Below are positions 17,231 to 27,054 of a stretch of 64,000 nucleotides of DNA, one piece after another. The stretch lies in contig NZ_JPXI01000031.1 in NCBI RefSeq assembly GCF_000740675.1, positions 124,001 to 188,000 of the forward strand. Direction: 5' to 3'. The notes under the pieces were generated by a model. The model was not told the DNA's origin and searched no databases. It saw only the letters and a program-made list of their open reading frames with translations. The position numbers and the translations under genes are program-made. The DNA comes from Massilia sp. BSC265 (GTDB lineage Bacteria; Pseudomonadota; Gammaproteobacteria; Burkholderiales; Burkholderiaceae_D). How positions within the stretch are numbered: position 1 is the stretch's first letter; each line of letters starts with the position of its first letter.

Positions 17231-18958
17231 CTATTCGTTGGTGCAGCCGAGCACTTCTTCGAGACTGGTGAGTCCTTGTTTTACCTTCATCAGGCCGGAG
17301 CGGCGCAGCGAGTTCACGCCTTCCTTCTCGGCCTGCTCGGCGATCTGCATCGAATTGCCGTGGGCGAGGATCAGGGCCTCGATGCTTGGGGTGATCGGCA
17401 TGATCTGGTAGATGCCGACGCGGCCCTTGTAGCCGGAGCCGAGGCAGCGGTCGCAGCCCACCGGGCCGTAGGGCTTCCAGCCGCCTTCCAGGTCGCTTTC
17501 GCGGTAGCCGGCCGCCAGCAGCACCTCGCGCGAGGTCTCGAGCGGCTGCTTGCAGGTGCACAGGCGGCGCGCCAGGCGCTGCGCCGTGATCAGGATGACC
17601 GAAGAAGCGATGTTGAAGGGCGCCACGCCCATGTTCATCAGGCGCGTCAGGGTCGAGGGCGCGTCGTTGGTGTGCAGGGTCGAGAACACCATGTGGCCGG
17701 TCTGGGCGGCCTTGATCGCGATGTCGGCGGTTTCCAGGTCGCGGATCTCGCCGACCATGATGATGTCGGGGTCCTGGCGCAGGAACGACTTCAGCGCCAC
17801 CGGGAAGGTGAGGCCGGCCTTGTCATTGACGTTGACCTGGTTCACGCCGGGCAGGTTGATTTCGGCCGGGTCTTCGGCCGTGGAGATGTTGATGCCCGGC
17901 TTGTTCAGCAAATTCAGGCAGGTGTACAGCGAGACGGTCTTGCCCGAACCGGTCGGGCCGGTGACCAGCACCATGCCATAGGGGCGCGTGATCGCGTCCA
18001 GCAGCAGCGCCTTCTGCTCGGGATCGTAGCCGAGCGCGTCGATGCCCATCTGCGCCTGGGTGGCGTCGAGGATACGCATGACCGTCTTTTCGCCGAACAG
18101 CGTGGGCAGGGTGGAGACGCGCAGGTCGATGGTGCGGGTCGGGCCGACGATCAGGCGCATGCGGCCGTCCTGCGGCACGCGCTTTTCCGAGATGTCGAGC
18201 TTGGCCAGCACCTTGATGCGCGAGACCAGCTTGTCGCGGATCGACAGCGGCGGGTTGGCGTGGTCGCGCAGCACCCCGTCCACGCGCATGCGGATGCGGT
18301 AGTACTTCTCGTAGGGCTCGAAATGGATGTCCGAGGCGCCCAGTTGCACCGCGTCCATCAGGATCTTGTTCAGGAAGCGCACGATCGGCGCATCCTCGAC
18401 GTCGTTGCTGGCGTCGGGCGGCGCCACCGGCTGCGTTTCCTCTTCGGCGAATTCGATGTCGGCGTCGTCGCCTACCAGCTCGTTCAGGCTCGCTTCGGCG
18501 CTCTTGGCCAGCTTGTCGAGCAGCTTGAGCAGGACGTCGTGGGCGACGATCACCGGCTCCACCGACGCCTCGCTCTGGAACTTGATCTGGTCCAGGGCCT
18601 GGATATTGGTCGGGTCGGACAGCGCCACCGACATCTTGTTGCCGCGCTTGGCCAGGGCGATGACGCGTTGCGCCTGCATCAGCTTGGCGTCGATGGCGGC
18701 GCTGGGGATGGCGTCGGGCGCGAAGCACGACAGGTCGAGCAGCGGGTAGCCGAAGGTTTCGGCGCAGAAGCTGGCCAGGGCGCCAGGCTCGATGATGCCG
18801 CTCTCGAGCAGGGCATCGATGAAAGGGGTCTTGTCGGCGACGGCCTTTTTTTGCAGCGCGTCCGCCTGTCCGGGACTCAGCCGGCCGGCCTGCACGAGCG
18901 CCCGCGCGAGGCCCGACAGGGGCGCACCGGTGATCGTGTTGGGGAGGACTGCTGCCAT
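17231..18958 (-). CDS. pilB: Type IV pilus assembly ATPase PilB
   Basis: 575 residues. The N-terminal MshEN-type domain (about 20-150) is followed by the ATPase domain with Walker A GPTGSGKT (334-341), Asp box (STAEDPAEINLPG), Walker B (DPDIIMVGEIRD) and His box (HMVFSTLHTND). Four cysteines (LCTCKQ and CDRCLG) form the zinc site. It is the hexameric cytoplasmic motor that powers pilus extension. It is 14 bp from pilC. The 260-bp region upstream holds its promoter and a palindrome (19007-19024). Confidence 0.95.
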   Translation of the reverse strand: MAAVLPNTITGAPLSGLARALVQAGRLSPGQADALQKKAVADKTPFIDALLESGIIEPGALASFCAETFGYPLLDLSCFAPDAIPSAAIDAKLMQAQRVIALAKRGNKMSVALSDPTNIQALDQIKFQSEASVEPVIVAHDVLLKLLDKLAKSAEASLNELVGDDADIEFAEEETQPVAPPDASNDVEDAPIVRFLNKILMDAVQLGASDIHFEPYEKYYRIRMRVDGVLRDHANPPLSIRDKLVSRIKVLAKLDISEKRVPQDGRMRLIVGPTRTIDLRVSTLPTLFGEKTVMRILDATQAQMGIDALGYDPEQKALLLDAITRPYGMVLVTGPTGSGKTVSLYTCLNLLNKPGINISTAEDPAEINLPGVNQVNVNDKAGLTFPVALKSFLRQDPDIIMVGEIRDLETADIAIKAAQTGHMVFSTLHTNDAPSTLTRLMNMGVAPFNIASSVILITAQRLARRLCTCKQPLETSREVLLAAGYRESDLEGGWKPYGPVGCDRCLGSGYKGRVGIYQIMPITPSIEALILAHGNSMQIAEQAEKEGVNSLRRSGLMKVKQGLTSLEEVLGCTNE

Positions 18959-19006
18959 AGGGACTGGGCTGAAAGGACGAAGTTTTACCCGGGGGGGATT
19001 CTCTGA

Positions 19007-19024
19007 TGATGCCTACAGGCATCA
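19007..19024. promoter_or_regulatory. Palindrome in the pilB upstream region
   Basis: TGATGCC-TACA-GGCATCA, a perfect 7-bp inverted repeat with a 4-nt centre, 49 bp before the pilB start. It could be an operator or a small leader hairpin. The rest of the 260-bp spacer 18959-19218 has a second, weaker inverted repeat (GCTTGT/ACAAGC, near 19110-19132) and no supported gene. I saw no clear sigma-54 promoter. Confidence 0.35.
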
Positions 19025-19218
19025 AATTTGTAAAGGTTCCTGTGTCCTGGAAGATGCGTGCGCGCCACGCAGACAGGCTGTCACGCGGGGCTTTATGGTG
19101 CGGCCGATAACGCTTGTGGTTGCCACGACAAGCATTATGGTTGAGCTGACAAGGGATGACTTGATGCAGTTCGGGCAGGAGCTGCCAGGGCCATGGTGTC
19201 GCGGAAGCCGTGCTACAT

Positions 19219-19776
19219 TCAGTTCCACCAGTGGCAAGTCGCGCCTGCCGGCGGTAGCTTTGCCTGCACGGCCCCGTGGACGATACCGGCCTTGACCGCT
19301 TCTTCGGCGTCGAAGATGCGGGCGTTGCCCGTCAGGTTGCTGCGGATGTCGGTGGCGCAGCCGGCAGCCGTGGTGGCGTCGAGGAAGATGCGGGCGTAGC
19401 GTTCGGCGTCGAAATCGAGGCAGTCGCGCCACTCGGACACGCGCGAATGGTCGGCCGCGACCAGGCTGCCGAAGCCCCAGTGCAGCGGGTGGATCAGGAA
19501 GCGCGTGCCGGGGCAGGCGTAGCGCGTCGAGCCGGCCAGGAAGATGACCACGGCTACCGATTCCACGCTGCCGATGTTGTGGGTGGTGAGCGGCACCGGG
19601 AGCGACTTCAGGAAGAAATACAGCGCGAAGCCAGCGGTCATGTTGCCGCCCTCGCTGGACATGTGCAATTCGATCTCGGTCGCACCGTTCTGCAGCGCCT
19701 GCAAGCAGTTATTGCGGATGCCGCTCGCGGAATTATGGTTGATCGGTCCGATGAAATGAACGATGTGCGATGCCAT
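19219..19776 (-). CDS. Stand-alone ClpP-like serine protease
   Basis: 185 residues, ClpP/crotonase fold. The oxyanion glycines (MSSEGGNMTAG), the Ser73 nucleophile in IGSVESVAVVIF, and His96 in FLIHPLHW line up with ClpP. An Asp that would complete the triad is likely in the following helix region. It has no ClpX or ClpA gene beside it and differs from housekeeping ClpP in lacking the usual GQAASM motif. The ATG at 19776 has a perfect AAGGAG site and is preferred over an in-frame ATG at 19809. It sits 36 bp after the DUF4153 gene, likely in one transcript. Confidence 0.85.
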   Translation of the reverse strand: MASHIVHFIGPINHNSASGIRNNCLQALQNGATEIELHMSSEGGNMTAGFALYFFLKSLPVPLTTHNIGSVESVAVVIFLAGSTRYACPGTRFLIHPLHWGFGSLVAADHSRVSEWRDCLDFDAERYARIFLDATTAAGCATDIRSNLTGNARIFDAEEAVKAGIVHGAVQAKLPPAGATCHWWN

Positions 19777-19812
19777 GGGCTCTCCTTGCAGGGAGCCCAA
19801 GCATAGCAAGAT

Positions 19813-21642
19813 TCACTTTTGCGGCGCGTCCGCCTGGCCGGAATTGGCGGGCGGGCAGCCGCCGTCCTGCATCGGCCGCGGGGTGACTGGGATGCGCTGT
19901 CCAGCCAGTTCCAGGTCATTCCAGGCGGGCGCCACTATGCGCACCTGGCCTTCGCGCAAGGCTTGCTTCCAGGCGGGACAGGGCGAGATGGAGAGCGAGC
20001 CTGCAATACGCCATTGGCCGCCGGCCACTTCGGTGATGAGCACCGACTCCCAGGGCCTGTCGCTGATCAAGAGGACTTCCGGCCGCGCATCACCCCCCAG
20101 GTCGAGGAGCAGCGCGTCGCAGGCTTCCGTGCGGCGCAGCAGGCATGCCGGCACGGAGGCCGTACCGGCCTGGCCCGGCCATTCCATCCGCATGAAGCTG
20201 TCCGGCAGCCGCGCACCCGCAGGCCAGACGCGCAGGTTCTCGGCAAGCCTTGGCCGCTCGTTCACGTGCAGCCGCTCGTGCGGGAAGCGCAGCTGGCGCA
20301 CTGCCGCGATCCGGCTGCGCAGCAGGTCAGCCTCCTTGCGCGCCGTCTCTACCTCGATCCGCGCCAACGCCGCGCGGCCGTAGCGGGCGCCTTCGAAGTG
20401 CAGGTACCCGACATCGAACTGTTCCGCGGAGATGCGGCCGGCGTCCAGGCGCGCCACCTGGTCGTTCGTCGCCAGGCGGGCCGGGTCGGCCAGCGGCGTG
20501 AACAAGGCCAGCAGCACGCCCGGCACCACGAAGGCGACCGCGATGTTGACGCCGGCGAGGGTCGGCAGCCAGCCCTTGCGCAGGGCCGCCGCCGCATAGC
20601 CGCCTGCATAACAGGCGGCCACCAGCATGCAGGCCGCAGCAATCACGCGGTCGTCGGTCCAGCCGTGGTCGCCGACCCGCAGGGCCAGGGCGTGGCTCGC
20701 GAGCGCTGTTACCGGCACCAGCAGCAGCGCGGCGATGCGTGCCGCCAGCGCAACCGGGCGGACGACCTGCGCTGCACCGTTCTGCCAGGCGGCGTTGATC
20801 AAGACAACGAAGGCCGCGGCGGCGCCCAGCAGCATCGCGGCAGCGCTGCGGGTGGCCCACAGCGGGGCCAGGCCGGTGAAGGGCAGGCTGGCCAGGAAAC
20901 CGCCGACCAGCAGCGCCAGCACCGGCAGGACCCAGGACAGCAGCACCAGCAGCAGGTTGCGGATGCCGCGTACGATACTTGGGCGCACGTCGGTCAGGTG
21001 CATGGCCGTCGCGAAGGCGAAGGTGGTCACGGGAATGGCGAACCAGGATGCGCGGATGGCCTGCCTGAGAAAGTCCAGCTTGATCAGCAGGAACAGATTG
21101 GCGCCGAGATGCAGCACCAACCAAGTGACGCCGACGAACAGGACGCTGAAGGCCAGCTGCACACCCAGTTTCCAGGCGATCTCGAAGTAGCTCGTGTAGC
21201 TGGCGATGCGGCGCCGCTCATGCGTACCGGCAAGTATGAGCGCATGGGCAATGAAGAGTCCGGCCACGAGGGCAAGGCACAGCTGCGGCGACGGTGCCGG
21301 TCCGCGCGGTTCGGGGCCCTGCGGCGGCCGGTAGGCGCCTTCCATGCGCCAGACGTCGTACCAGGCGAGGGCGGCGATGAAGACGGCCGCCGTCGCCGTC
21401 CACAACAGCAAGCGGCATCCGGCCATGTGGCCGAGCGCGTTGATGGCGATCACCGGCGCCAGCAGGCTCACCGTCAGCAGGGGGACGAACAGGCGCGGCG
21501 CAGTCGCCGGCCAATGCAGTTCGGTTCCTGCACGGTACAGCAGGTAGAGCACCAGTCCCTGCAGCAGCCCGATACCGATCCGCGCGGCGGCAATGCCTGG
21601 CCGGGCCTGCAGGTCGGGTGTATCGTGGACTGCTGCGTGCAT
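19813..21642 (-). CDS. DUF4153-family multi-spanning membrane protein
   Basis: 609 residues. About 12 hydrophobic segments occupy residues 20-400, then a soluble C-terminal domain of about 200 residues with a short lipophilic end. Features such as SYFEIAWKLGVQLAFSVLFVG fit DUF4153, a family of unknown function. A GGGAG ribosome binding site precedes 21642. The ClpP-like gene follows closely on the same strand, which raises the possibility that the protease acts on or with it (inference). Confidence 0.8.
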   Translation of the reverse strand: MHAAVHDTPDLQARPGIAAARIGIGLLQGLVLYLLYRAGTELHWPATAPRLFVPLLTVSLLAPVIAINALGHMAGCRLLLWTATAAVFIAALAWYDVWRMEGAYRPPQGPEPRGPAPSPQLCLALVAGLFIAHALILAGTHERRRIASYTSYFEIAWKLGVQLAFSVLFVGVTWLVLHLGANLFLLIKLDFLRQAIRASWFAIPVTTFAFATAMHLTDVRPSIVRGIRNLLLVLLSWVLPVLALLVGGFLASLPFTGLAPLWATRSAAAMLLGAAAAFVVLINAAWQNGAAQVVRPVALAARIAALLLVPVTALASHALALRVGDHGWTDDRVIAAACMLVAACYAGGYAAAALRKGWLPTLAGVNIAVAFVVPGVLLALFTPLADPARLATNDQVARLDAGRISAEQFDVGYLHFEGARYGRAALARIEVETARKEADLLRSRIAAVRQLRFPHERLHVNERPRLAENLRVWPAGARLPDSFMRMEWPGQAGTASVPACLLRRTEACDALLLDLGGDARPEVLLISDRPWESVLITEVAGGQWRIAGSLSISPCPAWKQALREGQVRIVAPAWNDLELAGQRIPVTPRPMQDGGCPPANSGQADAPQK

Positions 21643-21711
21643 GGTGCGCTCCCAGGTTGTCGTTCAGTAAACATTACTGTGCTTCAACCGGGTGCGCCAC
21701 CTGCAAGACTG

Positions 21712-22065
21712 CTAGCTGCCCCGGTAGGTCGAGTAGGACCAGGGCGTCATCACCAGCGGGACGTGATAGTTCTGTCCGGCGTCAGGGACGCCGAAGGCGA
21801 TCGTGATGCGGTCGAGAAAGCGCGGCGAAGGCAGCTCCACGCCCTGGGCGACGAAGTAGTCGCCGGCGTGGAACACCAGCTCGTACTGCCCCGGGCACAG
21901 CAGGGCGCCTTCCAGCAGCGGCGCACTGCAGCGGCCGTCCGCGTTGGTGACGTCGGTCTTGATCAGGGTGCGGCCGCGGGAATCAATGCCGTATAACTCG
22001 ACCTTCACGCCGGCGCCGGGGCGGCCGTGGGCGGTATCGAGGACGTGGGTGGAGAGTTTGCCCAT
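21712..22065 (-). CDS. uraH: 5-hydroxyisourate hydrolase
   Basis: 117 residues, the normal size for the transthyretin-related HIU hydrolase. Both diagnostic ends are present: the N-terminal STHVLDTAHGRPG and the C-terminal YRGS tetrapeptide; the His in NYHVPLV completes the site. It converts 5-hydroxyisourate to OHCU in urate breakdown. It diverges from puuE across a 105-bp spacer with an inverted repeat. No signal peptide or TAT motif, so cytoplasmic. Confidence 0.95.
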   Translation of the reverse strand: MGKLSTHVLDTAHGRPGAGVKVELYGIDSRGRTLIKTDVTNADGRCSAPLLEGALLCPGQYELVFHAGDYFVAQGVELPSPRFLDRITIAFGVPDAGQNYHVPLVMTPWSYSTYRGS

Positions 22066-22092
22066 ATCAGCAGGATGAGTGGAAGTATGCGG

Positions 22093-22132
22093 GCAATCAT
22101 ATACCGTTGTGCTTCCTGCAATATATGATCGC
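22093..22132. promoter_or_regulatory. Inverted repeat in the uraH-puuE divergent promoter
   Basis: GCAATCATATA (22093-22103) and TATATGATCGC (22122-22132) pair in 10 of 11 positions with an 18-bp spacer, inside the 105-bp divergent promoter. It could be an operator for a purine-responsive regulator. A similar AT-rich stretch with a TATAT/ATATA repeat lies before xdhA (about 23148-23166), which may carry a related site. The regulator is not in the window. Confidence 0.5.
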
Positions 22133-22170
22133 CGATATACCCGTATTTCTCTGCCTCCCATGCTCCGCCG

Positions 22171-23112
22171 ATGAACACTTACTCGAATTATCCGCGCGAC
22201 CTCATCGGCTACGGCCGCAAGCCACCCCATCCGCAATGGCCAGGCGGGGCGCGCGTGGCCCTGCAGTTCGTCCTGAACTACGAGGAAGGCGGCGAGAACT
22301 GCGTGCTCCACGGCGACCCGGCTTCCGAGACCTTCCTGTCCGAAATCATCGGCGCGCAAGCCTTCCCGATGCGCCACATGAGCATGGAATCGCTCTACGA
22401 ATACGGTTCTCGCGCCGGCCTGTGGCGGGTGCTGCGCCTGTTCGAGGAGCGCGCGCTGCCGCTGACGGTCTTCGGGGTGGCGATGGCGCTCAAGCGCAAT
22501 CCCGAGGCAGTGGCCGCCTTCCGCGAGCTGGGCCACGAGATCGCCTGCCATGGGCTGCGCTGGATCTCGTACCAGAACATCGACGAGGCCCTTGAACGCG
22601 CCCACATGATCGAGGCGGTGCAGATCATCCGCGAGCTGACCGGGACAGCGCCGCTCGGCTGGTACACCGGGCGCGACTCGCCCAACACGCGCCGGCTGGT
22701 GGTCGAGCACGGCGGCTTCGCCTACGACGCCGACCATTACGGCGACGACCTGCCGTTCTGGCAGCAGGTGGCAACCAGCGATGGCCGGCAGATCCCGCAC
22801 CTGGTGGTGCCGTACACGCTGGATACCAACGACATGCGCTTTGCCGCCATGCAGGGTTTCAATTCGGGTACCCAGTTCTTCGACTACCTCAAGGATGCCT
22901 TCGAGGTGCTGTACCGCGAAGGCGACCCGAACGGCCTGAACCAGCCGAAGATGCTGTCGATCGGCCTGCATTGCCGGCTGGTCGGGCGACCGGCGCGGAT
23001 CGCAGCGCTGGCCCGCTTCCTCGACCATGTCCAGGGTCATGAGGGAGTCTGGATCACGCGCCGCATCGACATCGCGAACCACTGGAAAACGGTGCATCCT
23101 TTCCTAAAATGA
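22171..23112 (+). CDS. puuE: Allantoinase PuuE (polysaccharide-deacetylase fold)
   Basis: 313 residues, family-normal. The protein starts with the characteristic YPRDLIGYGRKPPHPQWPGG and has the deacetylase-type GHEIACHG, GWYTGRDSPNTRRL and DADHYGDDLPFW segments. PuuE-type allantoinase opens the allantoin ring without bound metal, unlike the metal-dependent AllB type. It is not fused to OHCU decarboxylase, as it is in some relatives. Downstream the xdh genes run in the same direction after a 132-bp AT-rich spacer. Confidence 0.95.
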   Translation: MNTYSNYPRDLIGYGRKPPHPQWPGGARVALQFVLNYEEGGENCVLHGDPASETFLSEIIGAQAFPMRHMSMESLYEYGSRAGLWRVLRLFEERALPLTVFGVAMALKRNPEAVAAFRELGHEIACHGLRWISYQNIDEALERAHMIEAVQIIRELTGTAPLGWYTGRDSPNTRRLVVEHGGFAYDADHYGDDLPFWQQVATSDGRQIPHLVVPYTLDTNDMRFAAMQGFNSGTQFFDYLKDAFEVLYREGDPNGLNQPKMLSIGLHCRLVGRPARIAALARFLDHVQGHEGVWITRRIDIANHWKTVHPFLK

Positions 23113-23244
23113 AAGGGCAGGAGCTACCATGGGATATGCTTCTAAATATATAAGTAATATATAGATAATCTTATAGTTGAGATGCTGGCGGGTGGTAGCC
23201 TTCCGCCCCTGCTTGAAAGTGACACCAGAGAGAGTGAGACAGGA

Positions 23245-24711
<1,467 letters not shown>

Positions 24712-24723
24712 GAGGAGAAGGAC

Positions 24724-27054
24724 ATGAACGACGCAGGCACCCCCATCCTCGACGCCGCCCAGTGGACGGAAGCGGGCCGCGCGCGCCCGCACGAATCCGC
24801 CGTGCTGCACGTGCTCGGCCAGGCCACCTATACCGACGACATCCGCGAAACCGCCGGCACCCTGCACGCGGCGCTCGGCCTGTCCGGCCGCGCCCATGCG
24901 CGCATCCTCGCGATCGACCTGGAACCGGTACGCGCCAGCCGCGGCGTGGTGGCGGTCCTGGGCGCACAGGACATCCCGGGCCTGAACGACTGCGGCCCGA
25001 TCATTCATGACGACCCGATCCTGGCCGATGGGCTGGTCCAGTACCTTGGACAGCCGGTGTTCATCGTCGTCGCCGACAGCCACGAGAACGCACGCCGGGC
25101 CGCGAAGCTGGCGAAGATCGACTACGAAGACCTGCCCGCCATCCTGACGCCGCAGGAAGCGCGCGCCGCGCAATCCTATGTCTTGCCACCGATGCACCTG
25201 GCCCGCGGCGACGCCGAAGCGGCCTTCGCAGGGTCTCCCTGCCGCGTGAAAGGCGAGCTGTACGTCGGCGGCCAGGAACAGTTCTACCTGGAAGGCCAGA
25301 TCGCCTATGCGATTCCCGGCGAAGACCGCGGCATGCACGTCTACTGCTCGACCCAGCACCCGAGCGAGATGCAGCACGTGGTGGCGCACGCGCTCGGCCT
25401 GCATTCGCACCACGTGACGGTCGAGTGCCGCCGCATGGGCGGCGGCTTCGGCGGCAAGGAATCGCAATCGGCCCTGTGGGCCGCGGCCGCAGCGATCGCT
25501 GCCGCACGCACGCGCCGCCCGGTCAAGCTGCGCGCCGACCGCGACGACGACATGCTGGTGACCGGCAAGCGCCACTGCTTTCACTACGAGTACGAAGTCG
25601 GCTACGACCGCGAAGGGCGCATCCTCGCCGCCAAGGTCGACATGGTCACGCGCGCCGGCTTCTCGGCCGACCTGTCCGGCCCGGTGGCGACGCGCGCCGT
25701 CTGCCACTTCGACAACACCTATTACCTGTCCGACGTCGAGATCCGCGCGGCCTGCGGCAAGACCAACACCCAGTCGAATACCGCCTTCCGCGGCTTCGGC
25801 GGGCCGCAGGGCGCCATCGCCATCGAATACGTGATCGACGAGATCGCGCGCAACCTGGGGCGCGACCCGCTCGACATCCGCCGCCTGAACTTCTACGGTA
25901 GAACCGAGCGCAACGTCACGCCCTACGGCCAGGCCATCGTCGACAACGTCATCCACGAGCTGGTGGCCGAGCTGGAGCAGACCAGCGATTACCGCGCGCG
26001 CCGCGCCGCGATCAAGGAATTCAACCGCACCAGCCCGGTACTGAAGAAGGGCCTGGCGCTCACCCCGGTGAAGTTCGGCATTGCCTTCAACGTTACTCAC
26101 CTGAACCAGGCGGGCGCGCTGGTGCATGTCTACGTGGACGGCTCGATCCTGGTGAACCACGGCGGCACCGAGATGGGGCAGGGCATCAACACCAAGGTAA
26201 TGCAGGTGGTGGCGCACGAGCTGGGCGTGGACCTGGCGCGCGTGCGCGCCACCGCCACCAACACCAGCAAGGTCGCGAACACCTCGGCCACCGCCGCCTC
26301 GACCGGCGCCGACCTGAACGGCAAGGCCGCGCAGGATGCCGCCCGCAAGATCCGCGATCGCCTGGCTGTCTTCGTGGCTTCGCAGTTCGGCGGCGACGCG
26401 TCGGAAGTGCGCTTTGCCGACGACACCGTGTTCGTGGCGGGCCAGGCACTGCGCTTCGGCGAGGTGGTGGCCAAGGCCTACCTGGCGCGAGTGCAGCTGT
26501 GGTCGGACGGCTTCTATGCCACCCCCGGCCTGCACTGGGACCCGAAGACCATGAGCGGCCATCCGTTCTCCTACTACGCCTATGGCGCGGCGGTGTCGGA
26601 AGTGGTGGTGGACACCCTCACCGGCGAATGGAAGCTGCTGCGCGCGGACGCGCTCTACGACGCCGGCAACTCGCTCAACCCGGCCATCGACATCGGACAG
26701 GTCGAGGGCGCCTTCATCCAGGGCATGGGCTGGCTCACGACGGAAGAACTGTGGTGGAACCCGGCGGGCAAGTTGATGACGCATGCGCCCTCGACCTACA
26801 AGATCCCCGGCATCTCCGACTGCCCGGAAGACTTCCGCGTGCGTCTCTTCAGGAACCACAACGTCGAAGACAGCATCCACCGCTCCAAGGCCGTGGGCGA
26901 GCCGCCGCTGCTGCTGCCGTTCTCGGTGTTCTTCGCGATCCGCGATGCGATCTCAAGCGTAGGCGGGCACAAGCTGAATCCGCCGTTGAATGCGCCAGCC
27001 ACCTGCGAAGAGATCCTCAGGGCGGTGGCTGCGGTTGAGGCTGCGAGCGCCTGA
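24724..27054 (+). CDS. xdhB: Xanthine dehydrogenase large subunit (molybdopterin-binding)
   Basis: 776 residues. Family features in order: GQATYTDDI, the Mo-cofactor contacts GGGFGGKESQ and TAFRGFGGPQGA, GGTEMGQGINTKV, and the catalytic Glu in KAVGEPPLLL. It hydroxylates hypoxanthine and xanthine to urate. A GGAGAAGGA ribosome binding site precedes the ATG. Its stop overlaps the xdhC start by one base (TGATG), so the chaperone is translationally coupled. Confidence 0.96.
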   Translation: MNDAGTPILDAAQWTEAGRARPHESAVLHVLGQATYTDDIRETAGTLHAALGLSGRAHARILAIDLEPVRASRGVVAVLGAQDIPGLNDCGPIIHDDPILADGLVQYLGQPVFIVVADSHENARRAAKLAKIDYEDLPAILTPQEARAAQSYVLPPMHLARGDAEAAFAGSPCRVKGELYVGGQEQFYLEGQIAYAIPGEDRGMHVYCSTQHPSEMQHVVAHALGLHSHHVTVECRRMGGGFGGKESQSALWAAAAAIAAARTRRPVKLRADRDDDMLVTGKRHCFHYEYEVGYDREGRILAAKVDMVTRAGFSADLSGPVATRAVCHFDNTYYLSDVEIRAACGKTNTQSNTAFRGFGGPQGAIAIEYVIDEIARNLGRDPLDIRRLNFYGRTERNVTPYGQAIVDNVIHELVAELEQTSDYRARRAAIKEFNRTSPVLKKGLALTPVKFGIAFNVTHLNQAGALVHVYVDGSILVNHGGTEMGQGINTKVMQVVAHELGVDLARVRATATNTSKVANTSATAASTGADLNGKAAQDAARKIRDRLAVFVASQFGGDASEVRFADDTVFVAGQALRFGEVVAKAYLARVQLWSDGFYATPGLHWDPKTMSGHPFSYYAYGAAVSEVVVDTLTGEWKLLRADALYDAGNSLNPAIDIGQVEGAFIQGMGWLTTEELWWNPAGKLMTHAPSTYKIPGISDCPEDFRVRLFRNHNVEDSIHRSKAVGEPPLLLPFSVFFAIRDAISSVGGHKLNPPLNAPATCEEILRAVAAVEAASA

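Noticed and set aside
23113..23244. A purine or xanthine riboswitch before xdhA.
   Set aside because: The spacer is short and AT-rich, and I could not find the conserved junction elements.
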